Source of the DNA: Candidatus Ideonella esbjergensis
GTDB taxonomy: Bacteria > Pseudomonadota > Gammaproteobacteria > Burkholderiales > Burkholderiaceae_C
Length of the DNA stretch: 64,000 bases
NCBI GenBank assembly: GCA_016710065.1
Contig: JADJLP010000010.1
Location: forward strand, 310,001 to 374,000
Direction of reading: 5' to 3'
Position numbers and translations under genes: made by a program. Shown here in pieces: positions 1-9,967 of the stretch. How positions within the stretch are numbered: the stretch's first letter is position 1; each line of letters begins with the position of its first letter. Under the pieces are notes generated by a model, which was given only the letters and a program-made list of their open reading frames with translations, did no database searches and was not told the origin of the DNA.

Positions 1-471
1 GGCATCAAGGGCGGCGGCGTGGCGCACGAGTGCATCCTCGACCTGCGCCCGCTGAAAGACAGCTCGGGCATCGGCGCAGAGGACGTGGCCAAGCGCCTGA
101 TCGACTACGGCTTCCACGCCCCCACGCTGAGCTTCCCGGTGCCCGGCACGCTGATGGTGGAGCCCACCGAGAGCGAACCGCTGGGCGAGCTCGACCGCTT
201 CTGCGACGCCATGCTGGCCATCCGCGAGGAGATCCGCAAGGTGGAAGCCGGCGAATGGCCGCGCGAGGACAACCCGCTGAAGAACGCCCCGCACACGGCC
301 GAGAGCCTGCTGAGCGCCGACTGGCCCCATGCCTACAGCCGCGAGGATGCCGCCTTCCCGGTGGCCGCCCTGCGCCGCCACAAGTACTGGGCGCCGGTGG
401 GCCGCGTGGACAACGTCTGGGGCGACCGCAACCTCAGCTGCTCGTGCCCGCCGATGGCGGACTACGCCTGA
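1..471 (+). CDS. gcvP: Glycine dehydrogenase (decarboxylating), P protein, C-terminal end only
   Basis: This is the last 156 residues of the PLP-dependent P protein of the glycine cleavage system, which decarboxylates glycine and passes the aminomethyl group to the H-protein lipoyl arm. The reading frame is open from base 1, so the 5' part lies outside the window. Family-typical stretches are AHECILDLRPLK, the segment around FPVPGTLMVEPTESE, and the closing region ending CPPMADYA. An L-serine dehydratase follows on the same strand, which fits a glycine/serine catabolic cluster (glycine to serine by GlyA, then to pyruvate). The call is secure. Nothing can be said about the missing PLP-lysine region. 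Confidence 0.95.
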   Translation, partial: GIKGGGVAHECILDLRPLKDSSGIGAEDVAKRLIDYGFHAPTLSFPVPGTLMVEPTESEPLGELDRFCDAMLAIREEIRKVEAGEWPREDNPLKNAPHTAESLLSADWPHAYSREDAAFPVAALRRHKYWAPVGRVDNVWGDRNLSCSCPPMADYA

Positions 472-493
472 ACCGAGCGCGGCCATGACTCGG

Positions 494-607
494 CGTCATT
501 CCTGCAGCCCTCTCCGTCATTCCCGAGCACCTCTCCGTCATTCCCGCGCAAGCGGGAATCCATGCCCCCGGCGAACAGCCCCGGATTCCCGCCTACGCGG
601 GAATGAC
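494..607. repeat. Cluster of short dispersed palindromes in the gcvP-sdaA gap
   Basis: The gap contains partial copies of a unit beginning cgtcattcc at about 494, 516 and 537, plus two complete palindromes. One has arms attcccgc/gcgggaat at 540-559 with a 4-base loop. The other is at 585-604 in the opposite orientation, followed by gac. The same unit, with a perfect 13-bp stem, recurs at 28522-28551 and 34631-34660. It looks like a REP-like extragenic palindromic element found only between genes here. A secondary role as an mRNA-stabilising or terminating hairpin after gcvP is possible. Confidence 0.7.
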
Positions 608-661
608 GGCGGCCGAGTTGCAGGTTTGACGGCGGCTTAGCGCCACCACCAGGAGCCCACC

Positions 662-2053
<1,392 letters not shown>

Positions 2054-2115
2054 GGCTCGCCAGGCATGAGCCGCAGCCGATAGACTGGCTGGGTTCTTTC
2101 AAGGAGAGCCCGGCC

Positions 2116-2880
2116 GTGTACCGCGGTAAGTTTCTCAGCCTCGTTTCGCCGGTTGTTTCGCTGGCCATCTGCGCCGCCGCTGGCGCGGAACCCACAGTCT
2201 CCGCCAACCCGGTCGTGGACTATCCCCAGGGCGGCGGACCATTTCCTGCCGTGGTGATGGCGCCCGGGCAGGGATACCACCTGGCCTCGCCCGCGATGAG
2301 TGAAACGGCCAAGGCCTTGGCGCAGCGCGGCGTAGCGGTCTATCGGTTCAACTGGAGCTACTACACCCGCGAGCCCAAGGGGCAGCCTTCGGACGATCTG
2401 TCGGCCGAGTTGCAAGACTTTCAGCGTGTGCTGCAAGCGGCTCGCGCCGATGCCCGGGTCGATGCGGCGCACATCGGTGTGGTCGGAAAGTCGCTGGGTT
2501 CTCTGGTGGTCTGGCAAGCGTTTCGACTGGACCCCAAACTGAAGTTCACCAGCCTGATGACACCGGTGTGCCATGACCAAGTGGTGGGCCAAGGTGCGCC
2601 GCAGGCCTTCGCGGCCAACTACCCACGTTTGGAATCTGAGACCCGGCCCCTGCAGTTCGTGCTCGGCGATGCCGACCCCGCCTGTGAGCCCAAGTTCCTG
2701 TTTCGTCAGGCGGCCGAGGCCAAAGGTTCGGTGCGCATCAGCGTGGTGGGCGGCAACCACGGCTTCGCGGGCGATGGCACCGACAAGTCCAGCCGCGACG
2801 CCGCTCAGGCACGCAATATTGCAGCCGTGGCCACGTCTGTGGCCGACTTTGCGGCCCATGCGTTTGGTCTGGCACCCTGA
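2116..2880 (+). CDS. Secreted alpha/beta hydrolase, dienelactone-hydrolase-like
   Basis: A 254-residue predicted serine hydrolase. GTG at 2116 is chosen because AAGGAG lies just upstream and the protein then opens with a signal peptide (YRGKFLSLVSPVVSLAICA, cleavage near AAGA/EP). The frame stays open upstream to 2047, but that start would bury the signal. The nucleophile elbow is GKSLGS, the likely acid is in LGDADPA, and the likely base is the His in GGNHGF, so the Ser-Asp-His triad appears complete. The substrate is unknown. It is convergent with the Fic gene, with a 37-base gap. It does not obviously belong to the serine cluster. Confidence 0.8.
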   Translation: MYRGKFLSLVSPVVSLAICAAAGAEPTVSANPVVDYPQGGGPFPAVVMAPGQGYHLASPAMSETAKALAQRGVAVYRFNWSYYTREPKGQPSDDLSAELQDFQRVLQAARADARVDAAHIGVVGKSLGSLVVWQAFRLDPKLKFTSLMTPVCHDQVVGQGAPQAFAANYPRLESETRPLQFVLGDADPACEPKFLFRQAAEAKGSVRISVVGGNHGFAGDGTDKSSRDAAQARNIAAVATSVADFAAHAFGLAP

Positions 2881-2917
2881 TCGCAAGCTCGACCTGTTGC
2901 CGCCACGACCGCTCAGG

Positions 2918-3970
2918 CTACTGCGCCTTGACCTGCAACCACCTTGCCCCTCGCCCCTTGCCTGTGGGCGCGATGAGTCCTTCGGCCTTCATGGCGCGCA
3001 GGACCACTCGCACCATGTCTCGGCTGATGCCGGGGCAGGCTTCCTCGATCTCGGAGATGGAGAACGGGCTTAGGCGCTTGAGGATTTCTGCTCGCACGCG
3101 GCCACCCTTTGCGCCGCGCCGTCGCTCGATAGTGCCCACCCGTTCCTCGAACTCCTTGTAGGCGCGCAGCAGCGCGCCCCAGAAGTAGTCGAGCCACGGG
3201 GCGATGTTGTGAGCAGCTTCGTGCCAGCCCTGGGAACTGGCCTCCAGCGTTTCGTAATAGCTCTCCTTCGACTCCTCGAAGATGCGTTCCAGGCTGATGA
3301 AACGGCCCACCGCATAGTCGAAGTGATAGAGCAACTGCAAGGTCAGCAGCCGTGCCATGCGGCCGTTGCCATCCGGAAATGGGTGGATGCACAGGAAGTC
3401 GAGGACGACCAGAGGAGCCAGCACCAAGGGGTCCGCCAAGTGCTGATCCAGCGCCGAGCGGTAGCGCGCGATCATGTCAGCCATTGCGATGGGGGTGAGG
3501 TGCGCGGCGACCGGGCGAAAGCGGATGCGCGAGCTGCCATCGGGATGGCGCTCGATGATGTCGTTGTTGGTGGCCTTCCAGTGCCCGCCCGGCTGCGGCA
3601 TGTAGCGGTACAGCATGCTGTGAAGCTGCAACAGGGTGCCCTCTGAAAACGGCATCTGCTCGCTGCTTTCGTGGATCAGACCCAGCGCATCGCGGTAGCC
3701 CGCCACTTCTTGCTCAGAGCGGCTCTTGGGGGTGGCATTCCTCAGCACCAGTGACTTGAGCCGGTGCGCCGCCACGATCACGCCTTCAAGCCGGTTGGAT
3801 GATTCTGTGGACTCGACGACAGCCACTTGGCGAAGGTCACTCAAGACCTCGGGCGACTGGGCGACGTAAAGCTGCTGCTTGCCCCGGTATTCACCCAGAG
3901 CGCGCAGCGTCGCCAGTTGCTGTGCGTCGAAGCGCAGCTTGACAAGGTAGTCGGGTGAAAGCGAATGCAT
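2918..3970 (-). CDS. Fic family protein (AMP transferase fold) with class II inhibitory motif
   Basis: A 350-residue Fic-domain protein, expected to AMPylate (or de-AMPylate) hydroxyl side chains of a target protein. The core motif HPFPDGNGR at residues 196-204 matches the HxFx(D/E)GNGR active site completely. Residues 57-63 (SSNRLEG) match the (S/T)xxxE(G/N) auto-inhibitory helix. Lying N-terminal to the Fic core, this makes it a class II Fic protein. The C-terminal ~80 residues look like a winged-helix module. The gene stands alone with no recognisable antitoxin partner, consistent with self-inhibition. The target is unknown. Confidence 0.9.
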   Translation of the reverse strand: MHSLSPDYLVKLRFDAQQLATLRALGEYRGKQQLYVAQSPEVLSDLRQVAVVESTESSNRLEGVIVAAHRLKSLVLRNATPKSRSEQEVAGYRDALGLIHESSEQMPFSEGTLLQLHSMLYRYMPQPGGHWKATNNDIIERHPDGSSRIRFRPVAAHLTPIAMADMIARYRSALDQHLADPLVLAPLVVLDFLCIHPFPDGNGRMARLLTLQLLYHFDYAVGRFISLERIFEESKESYYETLEASSQGWHEAAHNIAPWLDYFWGALLRAYKEFEERVGTIERRRGAKGGRVRAEILKRLSPFSISEIEEACPGISRDMVRVVLRAMKAEGLIAPTGKGRGARWLQVKAQ

Positions 3971-4132
3971 GGGACGGGCATCCAGAGGGAAAAGAATAGG
4001 GCAATGCTAGCTTTATAAGGGTATATTCGATATCAGTTACCCCAATAAATTTGAGCTACCCCATTCTTTGATCGAGCCACTGGCTCGGCGAGCGCAGTCC
4101 CTGCGTTGCCGAGACCTGCAGAAGAGCCGTCG
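3971..4132. other. AT-rich intergenic region, probable fic promoter
   Basis: This 162-base gap separates the downstream end of the glycan operon (stop at 4133) from the start of fic; both are on the minus strand. Bases 4000-4055 are clearly richer in A+T than the surroundings and contain TATA-like tracts and two near-direct copies of taccccaat/taccccatt. It is the only plausible site for a fic promoter. I could not assign a convincing -35/-10 pair. No gene or terminator with a T-tract is evident. Confidence 0.35.
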
Positions 4133-6127
4133 TCAAGGCCCGAACCGCCCGGCCTGGGTCACCCAAGCCCACCGGTCGGTCTTGAACGGCGACGCCGGCA
4201 GCCCCTCGCCATCCACCAGGTTCGCCTGCTCGGGGTTGTCCACCCAGCCGTAGCGCACCGCCACGGGCTGGGGCACGGCGTCGGCCCATACGCGCAGGCG
4301 CTGGCCGTTTTCGATCAAGGCGCGGGCCGGCACGAAGCGCTGGTCGGCGCCGGCGATGGCAAAGCCCTGCAGTTCCACGCCGCCGCCCCGCACCTGCAGG
4401 CCCTGGACCACGGCGCTGAACTGCAGGCGCATCGAACGGCCCTCGCGGCGGGCCTGGTGCAGTTGCGGGCCGCTGTCGGGCATGGGGTGGCGGTACTGGC
4501 GGTTGAGCGCCAGGCTGGCCAGGCGCTCGCCCACCGCCCGCTTGTTGCGCGGGTGGATGTCGTTGGCATTGCCCACATCGGTGGCCACAGCCATGCCGGT
4601 GTGGGGCAGGCGCAAGGCCAGGCGCTGCGCCTCGCGCAACTCGGCCCAGGGGCTGCCGGCCAGGCTGTTCTTGTCCAGCGGCATGAAGGACGCCAGTTGC
4701 ACCCAGTAGAACGGCAGATCGCGGCGGCCGAACTGAGCCCGCCAATCCTTGATGAGATTCTGGAAGGCGCCCACGTAGCGCGCCGCGCGCGGCACATTGC
4801 TCTCGCCCTGGTACCAGATGACGCCGCCCAGGGCCATGGGCTTGAGCGGCTGCACCATGCCGTTGAACAACAGCGTGGGCAGGTCGTTGTGGCCGGGCAC
4901 GGTCTTGTCGACCAGGCCTGCCACCTGGGCACGCCAGGGGCCTGACAGATCCACCTCGCCGGCCGGTGTGATGAGACGCGGCAGGGTATCGCCGTAAAAG
5001 CCACCGTCGCCGCCACTGTCGGTCACCCGCACGGCGATCAGGTTGCGCCCGGCGCGCAACACGCCGGGTGCGATGGTGTAGTTGCGCTGCGCGTCCCAGT
5101 CGGGCAGACCGCCCACACGCTGACCGTTGACAAAAGTCTCGTCACCGTCGTCGATGGTGCCCAGCTTCAGCGTGGCGCCACCCTGGGCCTGGGCGGCGCT
5201 GAGTTCCACCGTGCGGCGGTACCAGACGATGCCGTCAAAGCCTTCCAGGCCTTGTTCTTCCCACACCATGGGCACCCTGAGCGTGGGCCAGCCGCTGTCG
5301 TCCAGGCCGGGGCTGGCCCAGGCGTTGCCAGCGGGCTCGGGCTGGCGCAGCGCCGGTGCATGCCAGCGCTGGGCGGTGGCCGTCATGCGCTCGCGGTACA
5401 CGCGCGCAAAACCCGCCAGATCGGTGGGCATGCCCTGCACTGCAGTGGCCAGATCAGGGTCACGCAGCGCGGCCTGCGGGCTGGTCCAGGTTTCCAGGTG
5501 GCTGCCACCCCAGGAACTGTTGACCAGGCCCACTGGCACTTTCAGCGCTTGCTGCAGCTTGCGCGCAAAAAAGTAGGCCACACCGCTGAAATCACCCGCC
5601 GTGGCGGCACTGCCCACCTGCCAGGCGGCGGGCAGGATGTCGTCCTGCGGCGCCAGCGCGGCGTGGTGCGGCAGCTTGATGTGGCGTATGCCGGGGTGGG
5701 CGTCGGCGCTGGCAATGGCCTCTGCGGCGCCCTCGGAGTCTTTGAGCAACCACTCCATGTTCGACTGGCCCGAGCACAGCCACACCTCGCCCACCAGCAC
5801 ATCGTGCAGCTGGCGCTCAGCCGCAGCGGTGCGCACGCTCAGCACATGCGGGCCGCCCGCCGGCAGGGCTGGCAGGCTCAGCACGAACCTGCCGTCGCGG
5901 CCGGCCACGGTCTTGCCGTGGCAGCGCGCCAGGCTGGCCTGCACCACTTCGCCCGGCCGCGCCCAACCCCAGATGCGGATGGGCTGGTCGCGCTGCAGCA
6001 CCATGTGGTCGCCCAGCACATTGGCCAAGCGCAGGCCATCGGCATGGGCCTGGGCGGGCAGGCTGGCGGCAAGGCTCAGACCAGCGCCCATGCCCAGCAG
6101 TTGGCGGCGTGTCATCTCTGTGTTCAT
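4133..6127 (-). CDS. Sialate O-acetylesterase-type carbohydrate esterase, Tat-exported
   Basis: A 664-residue SGNH-type esterase predicted to remove O-acetyl groups from sugars. The N-terminus has a twin-arginine signal (TRRQLLGMGAGLSLA). The catalytic block GQSNM (Ser122) is followed by the second family block GVIWYQGESN and a late DIHP motif carrying the Asp-His pair. A jelly-roll insert lies between the blocks, as is usual for this family. ATG at 6127 overlaps the GH30 stop as ATGA, showing translational coupling. As the last gene of the glycan operon, it more likely deacetylates a plant, algal or fungal glycan than sialic acid; that is inference from context. Confidence 0.85.
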   Translation of the reverse strand: MNTEMTRRQLLGMGAGLSLAASLPAQAHADGLRLANVLGDHMVLQRDQPIRIWGWARPGEVVQASLARCHGKTVAGRDGRFVLSLPALPAGGPHVLSVRTAAAERQLHDVLVGEVWLCSGQSNMEWLLKDSEGAAEAIASADAHPGIRHIKLPHHAALAPQDDILPAAWQVGSAATAGDFSGVAYFFARKLQQALKVPVGLVNSSWGGSHLETWTSPQAALRDPDLATAVQGMPTDLAGFARVYRERMTATAQRWHAPALRQPEPAGNAWASPGLDDSGWPTLRVPMVWEEQGLEGFDGIVWYRRTVELSAAQAQGGATLKLGTIDDGDETFVNGQRVGGLPDWDAQRNYTIAPGVLRAGRNLIAVRVTDSGGDGGFYGDTLPRLITPAGEVDLSGPWRAQVAGLVDKTVPGHNDLPTLLFNGMVQPLKPMALGGVIWYQGESNVPRAARYVGAFQNLIKDWRAQFGRRDLPFYWVQLASFMPLDKNSLAGSPWAELREAQRLALRLPHTGMAVATDVGNANDIHPRNKRAVGERLASLALNRQYRHPMPDSGPQLHQARREGRSMRLQFSAVVQGLQVRGGGVELQGFAIAGADQRFVPARALIENGQRLRVWADAVPQPVAVRYGWVDNPEQANLVDGEGLPASPFKTDRWAWVTQAGRFGP

Positions 6128-7575
6128 GAAGCCCACACCAGGGTGGCGATGCTGTGGGCCGGCAGGCTGTACTGCAGCACCTGGCCGTTGTAGCGCACCG
6201 AGAAGCGCTGCTCGCTGGCAGCGGAATTGCAAACCACCAGCACGATGCTGCCGTCGTCGGCATTGCGGAAAGCCACGTTGTCCAGGCTGCCAATGGCGCC
6301 GGTGGAGGCAATGCGCTGTGCCCCCTGGCGCACGAACTTGCTGGCGTGCGCCAACGCGTAGTACTCAAGGTTGCGGGTGACGACGCCGGTCTTGGAATCG
6401 ATGGTGACCACGCCACGGCAATCCTTGCAGCCGCCCAGGTGCGGCCCGAAGTCTTCGTCCAGCGCCAGATTCCAGAGCAACGCGCCACGCGCCCAGCCGC
6501 GGGCGCTGCCGATGACGACGTTGCGGGTCATCCAGGGCAGCGCCACCTCCCACTTCGGCTCCCACTGGCCGCCCGAGCACTCGGTGAACCAGGCGTCCTT
6601 GTCGGGGTAGGCGTCGTGCACAGGGCCTTGCGCGCTCACCGCGCCCTCGTAGCAATGCCAGGCCACGCCCGAGATGTAGCGGCGCGCCACGGGGTCGGCC
6701 AGCACCGCCAGGGGGTTGTCAGGGGCATTCCAGTTGTGGTCCCAGTCAATGACCTGGGTCTTCAGGCCACGTTGTTCCAGCAAGGGGCCCAAGTGCTTGC
6801 CCACAAACTCGGCGCGCTGGGCCGGCGTCACCTTCATGCCGGGGTAGTCGCCAGGCTCGAAGTTGGGCTCGTTCTGGATGGTGAGCGCAAAGATGGGCAC
6901 CCCCTCGGTCGCAAAAGCGTCCACATAGCGCACCAGGTAGCGGGCGAAGGCGTCGTAGCGGTCGGGGCGCAGTTCGCCCTGGATCAGGCTGTCCGTCGTC
7001 TTCATCCAGCCTGGCGCGCTCCAGGGCGAGGCCATCACCTGCAGCTGGGGGTTGATGGCCAGGGCCTGCTTCACCACAGGCAGCACGTCGGCGCGCTGCG
7101 CATCAATGCTGAACTTGGCCAAGGGCAGATCAGCGCCGCCTGCGGGCTGGTCGTCGAAGCTGTAGTGGCTGCGCGAGAAATCAGAAGCACCGATGGTGAG
7201 CCGCGTGAAATCAAACCCCACCCCGCCCTGGGCGCGCCCGAACAGCTCCTGCATCAGGGCATCGCGCTGCGTCGCGCTCATGCGCTGCGCGATCAGCCAG
7301 GCCGATGCGTCGGTGATGGCGGCGCCAAAGCCGGCCATGGTCTGGTAGCGGGTGGCGGCGTCCACGTCGATGTTGGCGGCCAGCGGCTGTGCCGCGCCAA
7401 AGCTGGGCGCGGTGGCATCGGGCGCCAGCAAACGTGCGCGATCGGCCGTGGTCACCCAGGCTTGCGCAGCGGGCCCCCCTGCGCGGGGGGCCTCGCTGCC
7501 GCCCCCGGCGCAGGCCAGCAGGCTCACGCCCGCCGTGGTCACGGCCACCAGCAAGGCCAGTGCATGTTTGTTCAT
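6124..7575 (-). CDS. Glycoside hydrolase family 30 lipoprotein
   Basis: A 483-residue retaining glycosidase of the GH30 (glucosylceramidase / endo-beta-1,6-glucanase / xylanase) type. A lipoprotein signal ends in the lipobox LLAC at Cys22, so the protein should be membrane-anchored, facing the periplasm or cell surface. The acid/base is Glu236 in QNEP and the nucleophile is Glu332 in FTECSGG, the paired glutamates of the family. The subfamily cannot be fixed by eye; beta-1,6-glucan or beta-glucoside cleavage fits the neighbouring GH1 enzyme. It lies between the EEP-family gene (15-base gap) and the esterase (4-base overlap). Confidence 0.88.
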   Translation of the reverse strand: MNKHALALLVAVTTAGVSLLACAGGGSEAPRAGGPAAQAWVTTADRARLLAPDATAPSFGAAQPLAANIDVDAATRYQTMAGFGAAITDASAWLIAQRMSATQRDALMQELFGRAQGGVGFDFTRLTIGASDFSRSHYSFDDQPAGGADLPLAKFSIDAQRADVLPVVKQALAINPQLQVMASPWSAPGWMKTTDSLIQGELRPDRYDAFARYLVRYVDAFATEGVPIFALTIQNEPNFEPGDYPGMKVTPAQRAEFVGKHLGPLLEQRGLKTQVIDWDHNWNAPDNPLAVLADPVARRYISGVAWHCYEGAVSAQGPVHDAYPDKDAWFTECSGGQWEPKWEVALPWMTRNVVIGSARGWARGALLWNLALDEDFGPHLGGCKDCRGVVTIDSKTGVVTRNLEYYALAHASKFVRQGAQRIASTGAIGSLDNVAFRNADDGSIVLVVCNSAASEQRFSVRYNGQVLQYSLPAHSIATLVWAS

Positions 7576-7590
7576 GGCTAAACTCGGTTT

Positions 7591-8445
7591 TCAGGGCAGC
7601 AGCACACGCGCCACCACGGGGAAATGGTCGGAAGGGAAATGCCCGCGCACCGAATCGGTGAGCACGGCGTATGTCTGGATGCGCACACCGGGCGTGACGA
7701 AGATGTAGTCGATGCGGTCATTCGCCGCCGCATCCATCTTGAAACCATTGAAGCTGCCCACCGGACCATAGGGCGGCGTCTCGCTGAGGGCGCGCGCATC
7801 ACGCAGGCCGGCCAGCATGGTGCGTATGGGTTCTGATTCGGGCACGGCGTTGAAGTCCCCCGTGCACAACACCGGCAAACCGCCGCCCAGTTCAGCCACC
7901 TTGCGCAGCAGCAGCTTGGCCGATTCGCGGCGCGACACCACGCCCTCGTGGTCAAAGTGCACCGACAGCACCACGAAGGCCTTGCCTGTCACCTTGTCCT
8001 GCAATTGGGCCCAGCTGGCCAGGCGATTGCAGCAGCGCGAATCCCAGCTGATGGATGGCACCTCCGGCGTCGCACTGAGCCAGAAATCGCCATGGCGTTG
8101 CAGCGTGAAGCGATCGCTGCGGTAGAAGATGGCCGAGTGCTCGCCGCCGCGTTTTCCATCGTCGCGGCCCACGCCCACACGCGCCCAGCCGGGCATGGCT
8201 GCCAGCGCCTCGACCTGCTCGATCAGGCCTTCTTGCGTGCTGACGATGTCGAACTCGTGGTACCCAATGAGCGCCTTCAAGGCCACCTGTCGGTGCGGCC
8301 AGGCGTCAGCGCCGTCCTCTTGCAGATTCAGGCGCAGGTTGTAGGTGGCCATCTCGATGGCAGGCCCCTGCCCGGCGCCGGCCAGGCCGCAACCCAACGC
8401 CAGCAGGCACCGCCAGGCCCAACGCAAGCACGGGGCCACGGTCAT
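7591..8445 (-). CDS. Secreted endonuclease/exonuclease/phosphatase-family protein
   Basis: A 284-residue EEP-fold metal-dependent hydrolase. Markers in order are the N-terminal ATYNLR strand, QEG (metal-binding Glu), a loop with SVHFDHEG, GDFNAVPES, DYIFV and the terminal SDHFPV, so the active-site set looks complete. A signal peptide precedes the domain (WAWRCLLALGCGLAGAG), so it acts outside the cytoplasm. ATG at 8445 overlaps the preceding stop as ATGA. Secreted EEP proteins in glycan loci are usually of unknown substrate; a phosphodiesterase or sugar-phosphate role is as plausible as DNA cleavage. Its position between a halogenase-like gene and GH30 is notable. Confidence 0.85.
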   Translation of the reverse strand: MTVAPCLRWAWRCLLALGCGLAGAGQGPAIEMATYNLRLNLQEDGADAWPHRQVALKALIGYHEFDIVSTQEGLIEQVEALAAMPGWARVGVGRDDGKRGGEHSAIFYRSDRFTLQRHGDFWLSATPEVPSISWDSRCCNRLASWAQLQDKVTGKAFVVLSVHFDHEGVVSRRESAKLLLRKVAELGGGLPVLCTGDFNAVPESEPIRTMLAGLRDARALSETPPYGPVGSFNGFKMDAAANDRIDYIFVTPGVRIQTYAVLTDSVRGHFPSDHFPVVARVLLP

Positions 8446-9953
8446 GACTTGGCCGCCGCACAGTGGCTGGCGATGAACTCGGCGTGCGTGGGCATCACGT
8501 CCACGCACTTGGCCACCACGCGCTTCACGTCGCCCAGGATGGCGTCGAGTTCAGCCTCGCTGCGCAAATCGGCCATGGGGTGGTAGCCCTGCGGCAACAC
8601 CCGCTGGCCCACCATCACCTGCAGCCAGCTGGCTTCGCCGAACAACTCGTTGTTGTCGCGGAAGACACGGCCATTGGCGCGGAACAGCGCCATCTTGCGG
8701 CGCAGGTTGTCGGGAATGTCCATGGTGCGGCAGTGGTTCCAGAACGGCGAATCCGTCCGCGCGGTGGCCTTGTAGTGCAGGATGAGGAAGTCGCGGATCT
8801 GCTCGTACTCCAGCGCGGTCTGGCGGTTGTACTCGTCCACATCCGCCTGATCAAAGCCAGCCCACGGGAAGAAAGCCAGCATGCGCACGATGGCCGACTG
8901 GATCAGGTGCAGGCTGGTGGATTCCAGCGGCTCCATGAAGCCGCTGGACAGGCCCACGGCCACACAGTTGCGCTTCCAGAACTGCCGCCGCCGACCGGTA
9001 AGGAACTTCACCACGCGCGGCGCGGCCAGTTGTTCGCCATCCAGGTTGTTCAGCAGGATGCTGGTGGCTTCGTCCTCGCTCATGAAGCTGCTGCTGTAGA
9101 CATGGCCATTGCCAATGCGGTGCTGCAGCGGTATGCGCCACTGCCAGCCGGCAGAGTGCGCGGTGGAGCGCGTCATGGGCAGCAGCGGCTGCACCGAGGC
9201 GCAGGGCACGGCAATGGCACGGTCGCAAGGCAACCAGTGCGACCAGTCGTCATAGCCCACCTTGAGCGTCTGCTCGATCAGCAGCGCGCGTATGCCCGAG
9301 CAATCGATGAAGAAATCGCCCTCCACCACGTCGCCATTGGCCATCTGCAGCGACTGGATGTGGCCATCGCCCTCGCGCAGGTTCACCTTGACGATGATGC
9401 CCTCGGTGCGCTGCACGCCCGCCTTTTCGGCCAGGCCGCGCAGGTAGCGGGCGTACAGGCTGGCATCGAAGTGAAAGGCGTTGGCGATCTCGCTCAGGGG
9501 CGAGCCCGGCATGTCGGTGCGGGCCCGCATGAACTTGGCCTGGCGCGGCGCCATGGAGTTGATGGACAGCATGTCCAGCTCCGAAGCCTGGCCTGTGAGA
9601 TAGCGACGCAACCAGTAGTGGTGAAAGCCGATGCCGTCGATGGGCTGGCCGATGGTGCCAAAGCCGTGCATGTAGCGGTCGCCCACCGCACCCCAGTTGA
9701 CGAACTCGATGCCCAGCTTGAAGGTGCCCTGCGTGACGCGCAGGAACTCGTCCTCGTCGAGTTGCAGCAGCTCGTTGAAGGTGCGTATGGCGGGGATGGT
9801 GGCCTCGCCCACACCGATGATGCCGATCTCGTCCGACTCCACCACGCGGATCTGGTACTGCGATTGCAGCACCTTGGACAGCGCGGTGGCCGTCATCCAG
9901 CCGGCCGAGCCGCCGCCCACCACCACAATGTTCTTCAGAGGCTTGTTCACCAT
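8442..9953 (-). CDS. Tryptophan-halogenase-like FAD-dependent enzyme, copy 1
   Basis: A 503-residue flavin-dependent halogenase-family protein. The FAD loop is VVGGGSAGWM (residues 11-20). Lys79 sits in TFKLGIEFVNW, matching the halogenase catalytic lysine, and the family signature WxWxIP is present as W270-Q-W272-R-I274-P275. The EPLES segment carrying the conserved Glu is at 341-345. ATG at 9953 is chosen because AAGGAG lies nine bases upstream; the TTG at 9971 would overlap that site. The real substrate is unknown. Related genes are often found beside TonB receptors. A flavin reductase partner is not visible nearby. It is a clear paralogue of the gene at 15501-17042. Confidence 0.88.
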   Translation of the reverse strand: MVNKPLKNIVVVGGGSAGWMTATALSKVLQSQYQIRVVESDEIGIIGVGEATIPAIRTFNELLQLDEDEFLRVTQGTFKLGIEFVNWGAVGDRYMHGFGTIGQPIDGIGFHHYWLRRYLTGQASELDMLSINSMAPRQAKFMRARTDMPGSPLSEIANAFHFDASLYARYLRGLAEKAGVQRTEGIIVKVNLREGDGHIQSLQMANGDVVEGDFFIDCSGIRALLIEQTLKVGYDDWSHWLPCDRAIAVPCASVQPLLPMTRSTAHSAGWQWRIPLQHRIGNGHVYSSSFMSEDEATSILLNNLDGEQLAAPRVVKFLTGRRRQFWKRNCVAVGLSSGFMEPLESTSLHLIQSAIVRMLAFFPWAGFDQADVDEYNRQTALEYEQIRDFLILHYKATARTDSPFWNHCRTMDIPDNLRRKMALFRANGRVFRDNNELFGEASWLQVMVGQRVLPQGYHPMADLRSEAELDAILGDVKRVVAKCVDVMPTHAEFIASHCAAAKS

Positions 9954-9967
9954 GGCTTGATGCTCCT

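Noticed and set aside
537..607. A CRISPR array made from the repeated cgtcattccc units
   Set aside because: The units are few, irregularly spaced and occur in both orientations without uniform spacers, and no cas genes are in the window.
4133..6127. Sialic-acid catabolism as the purpose of the esterase
   Set aside because: No sialidase, sialic acid aldolase (NanA) or NanT-like genes are present; the neighbours are beta-glucan-type enzymes.
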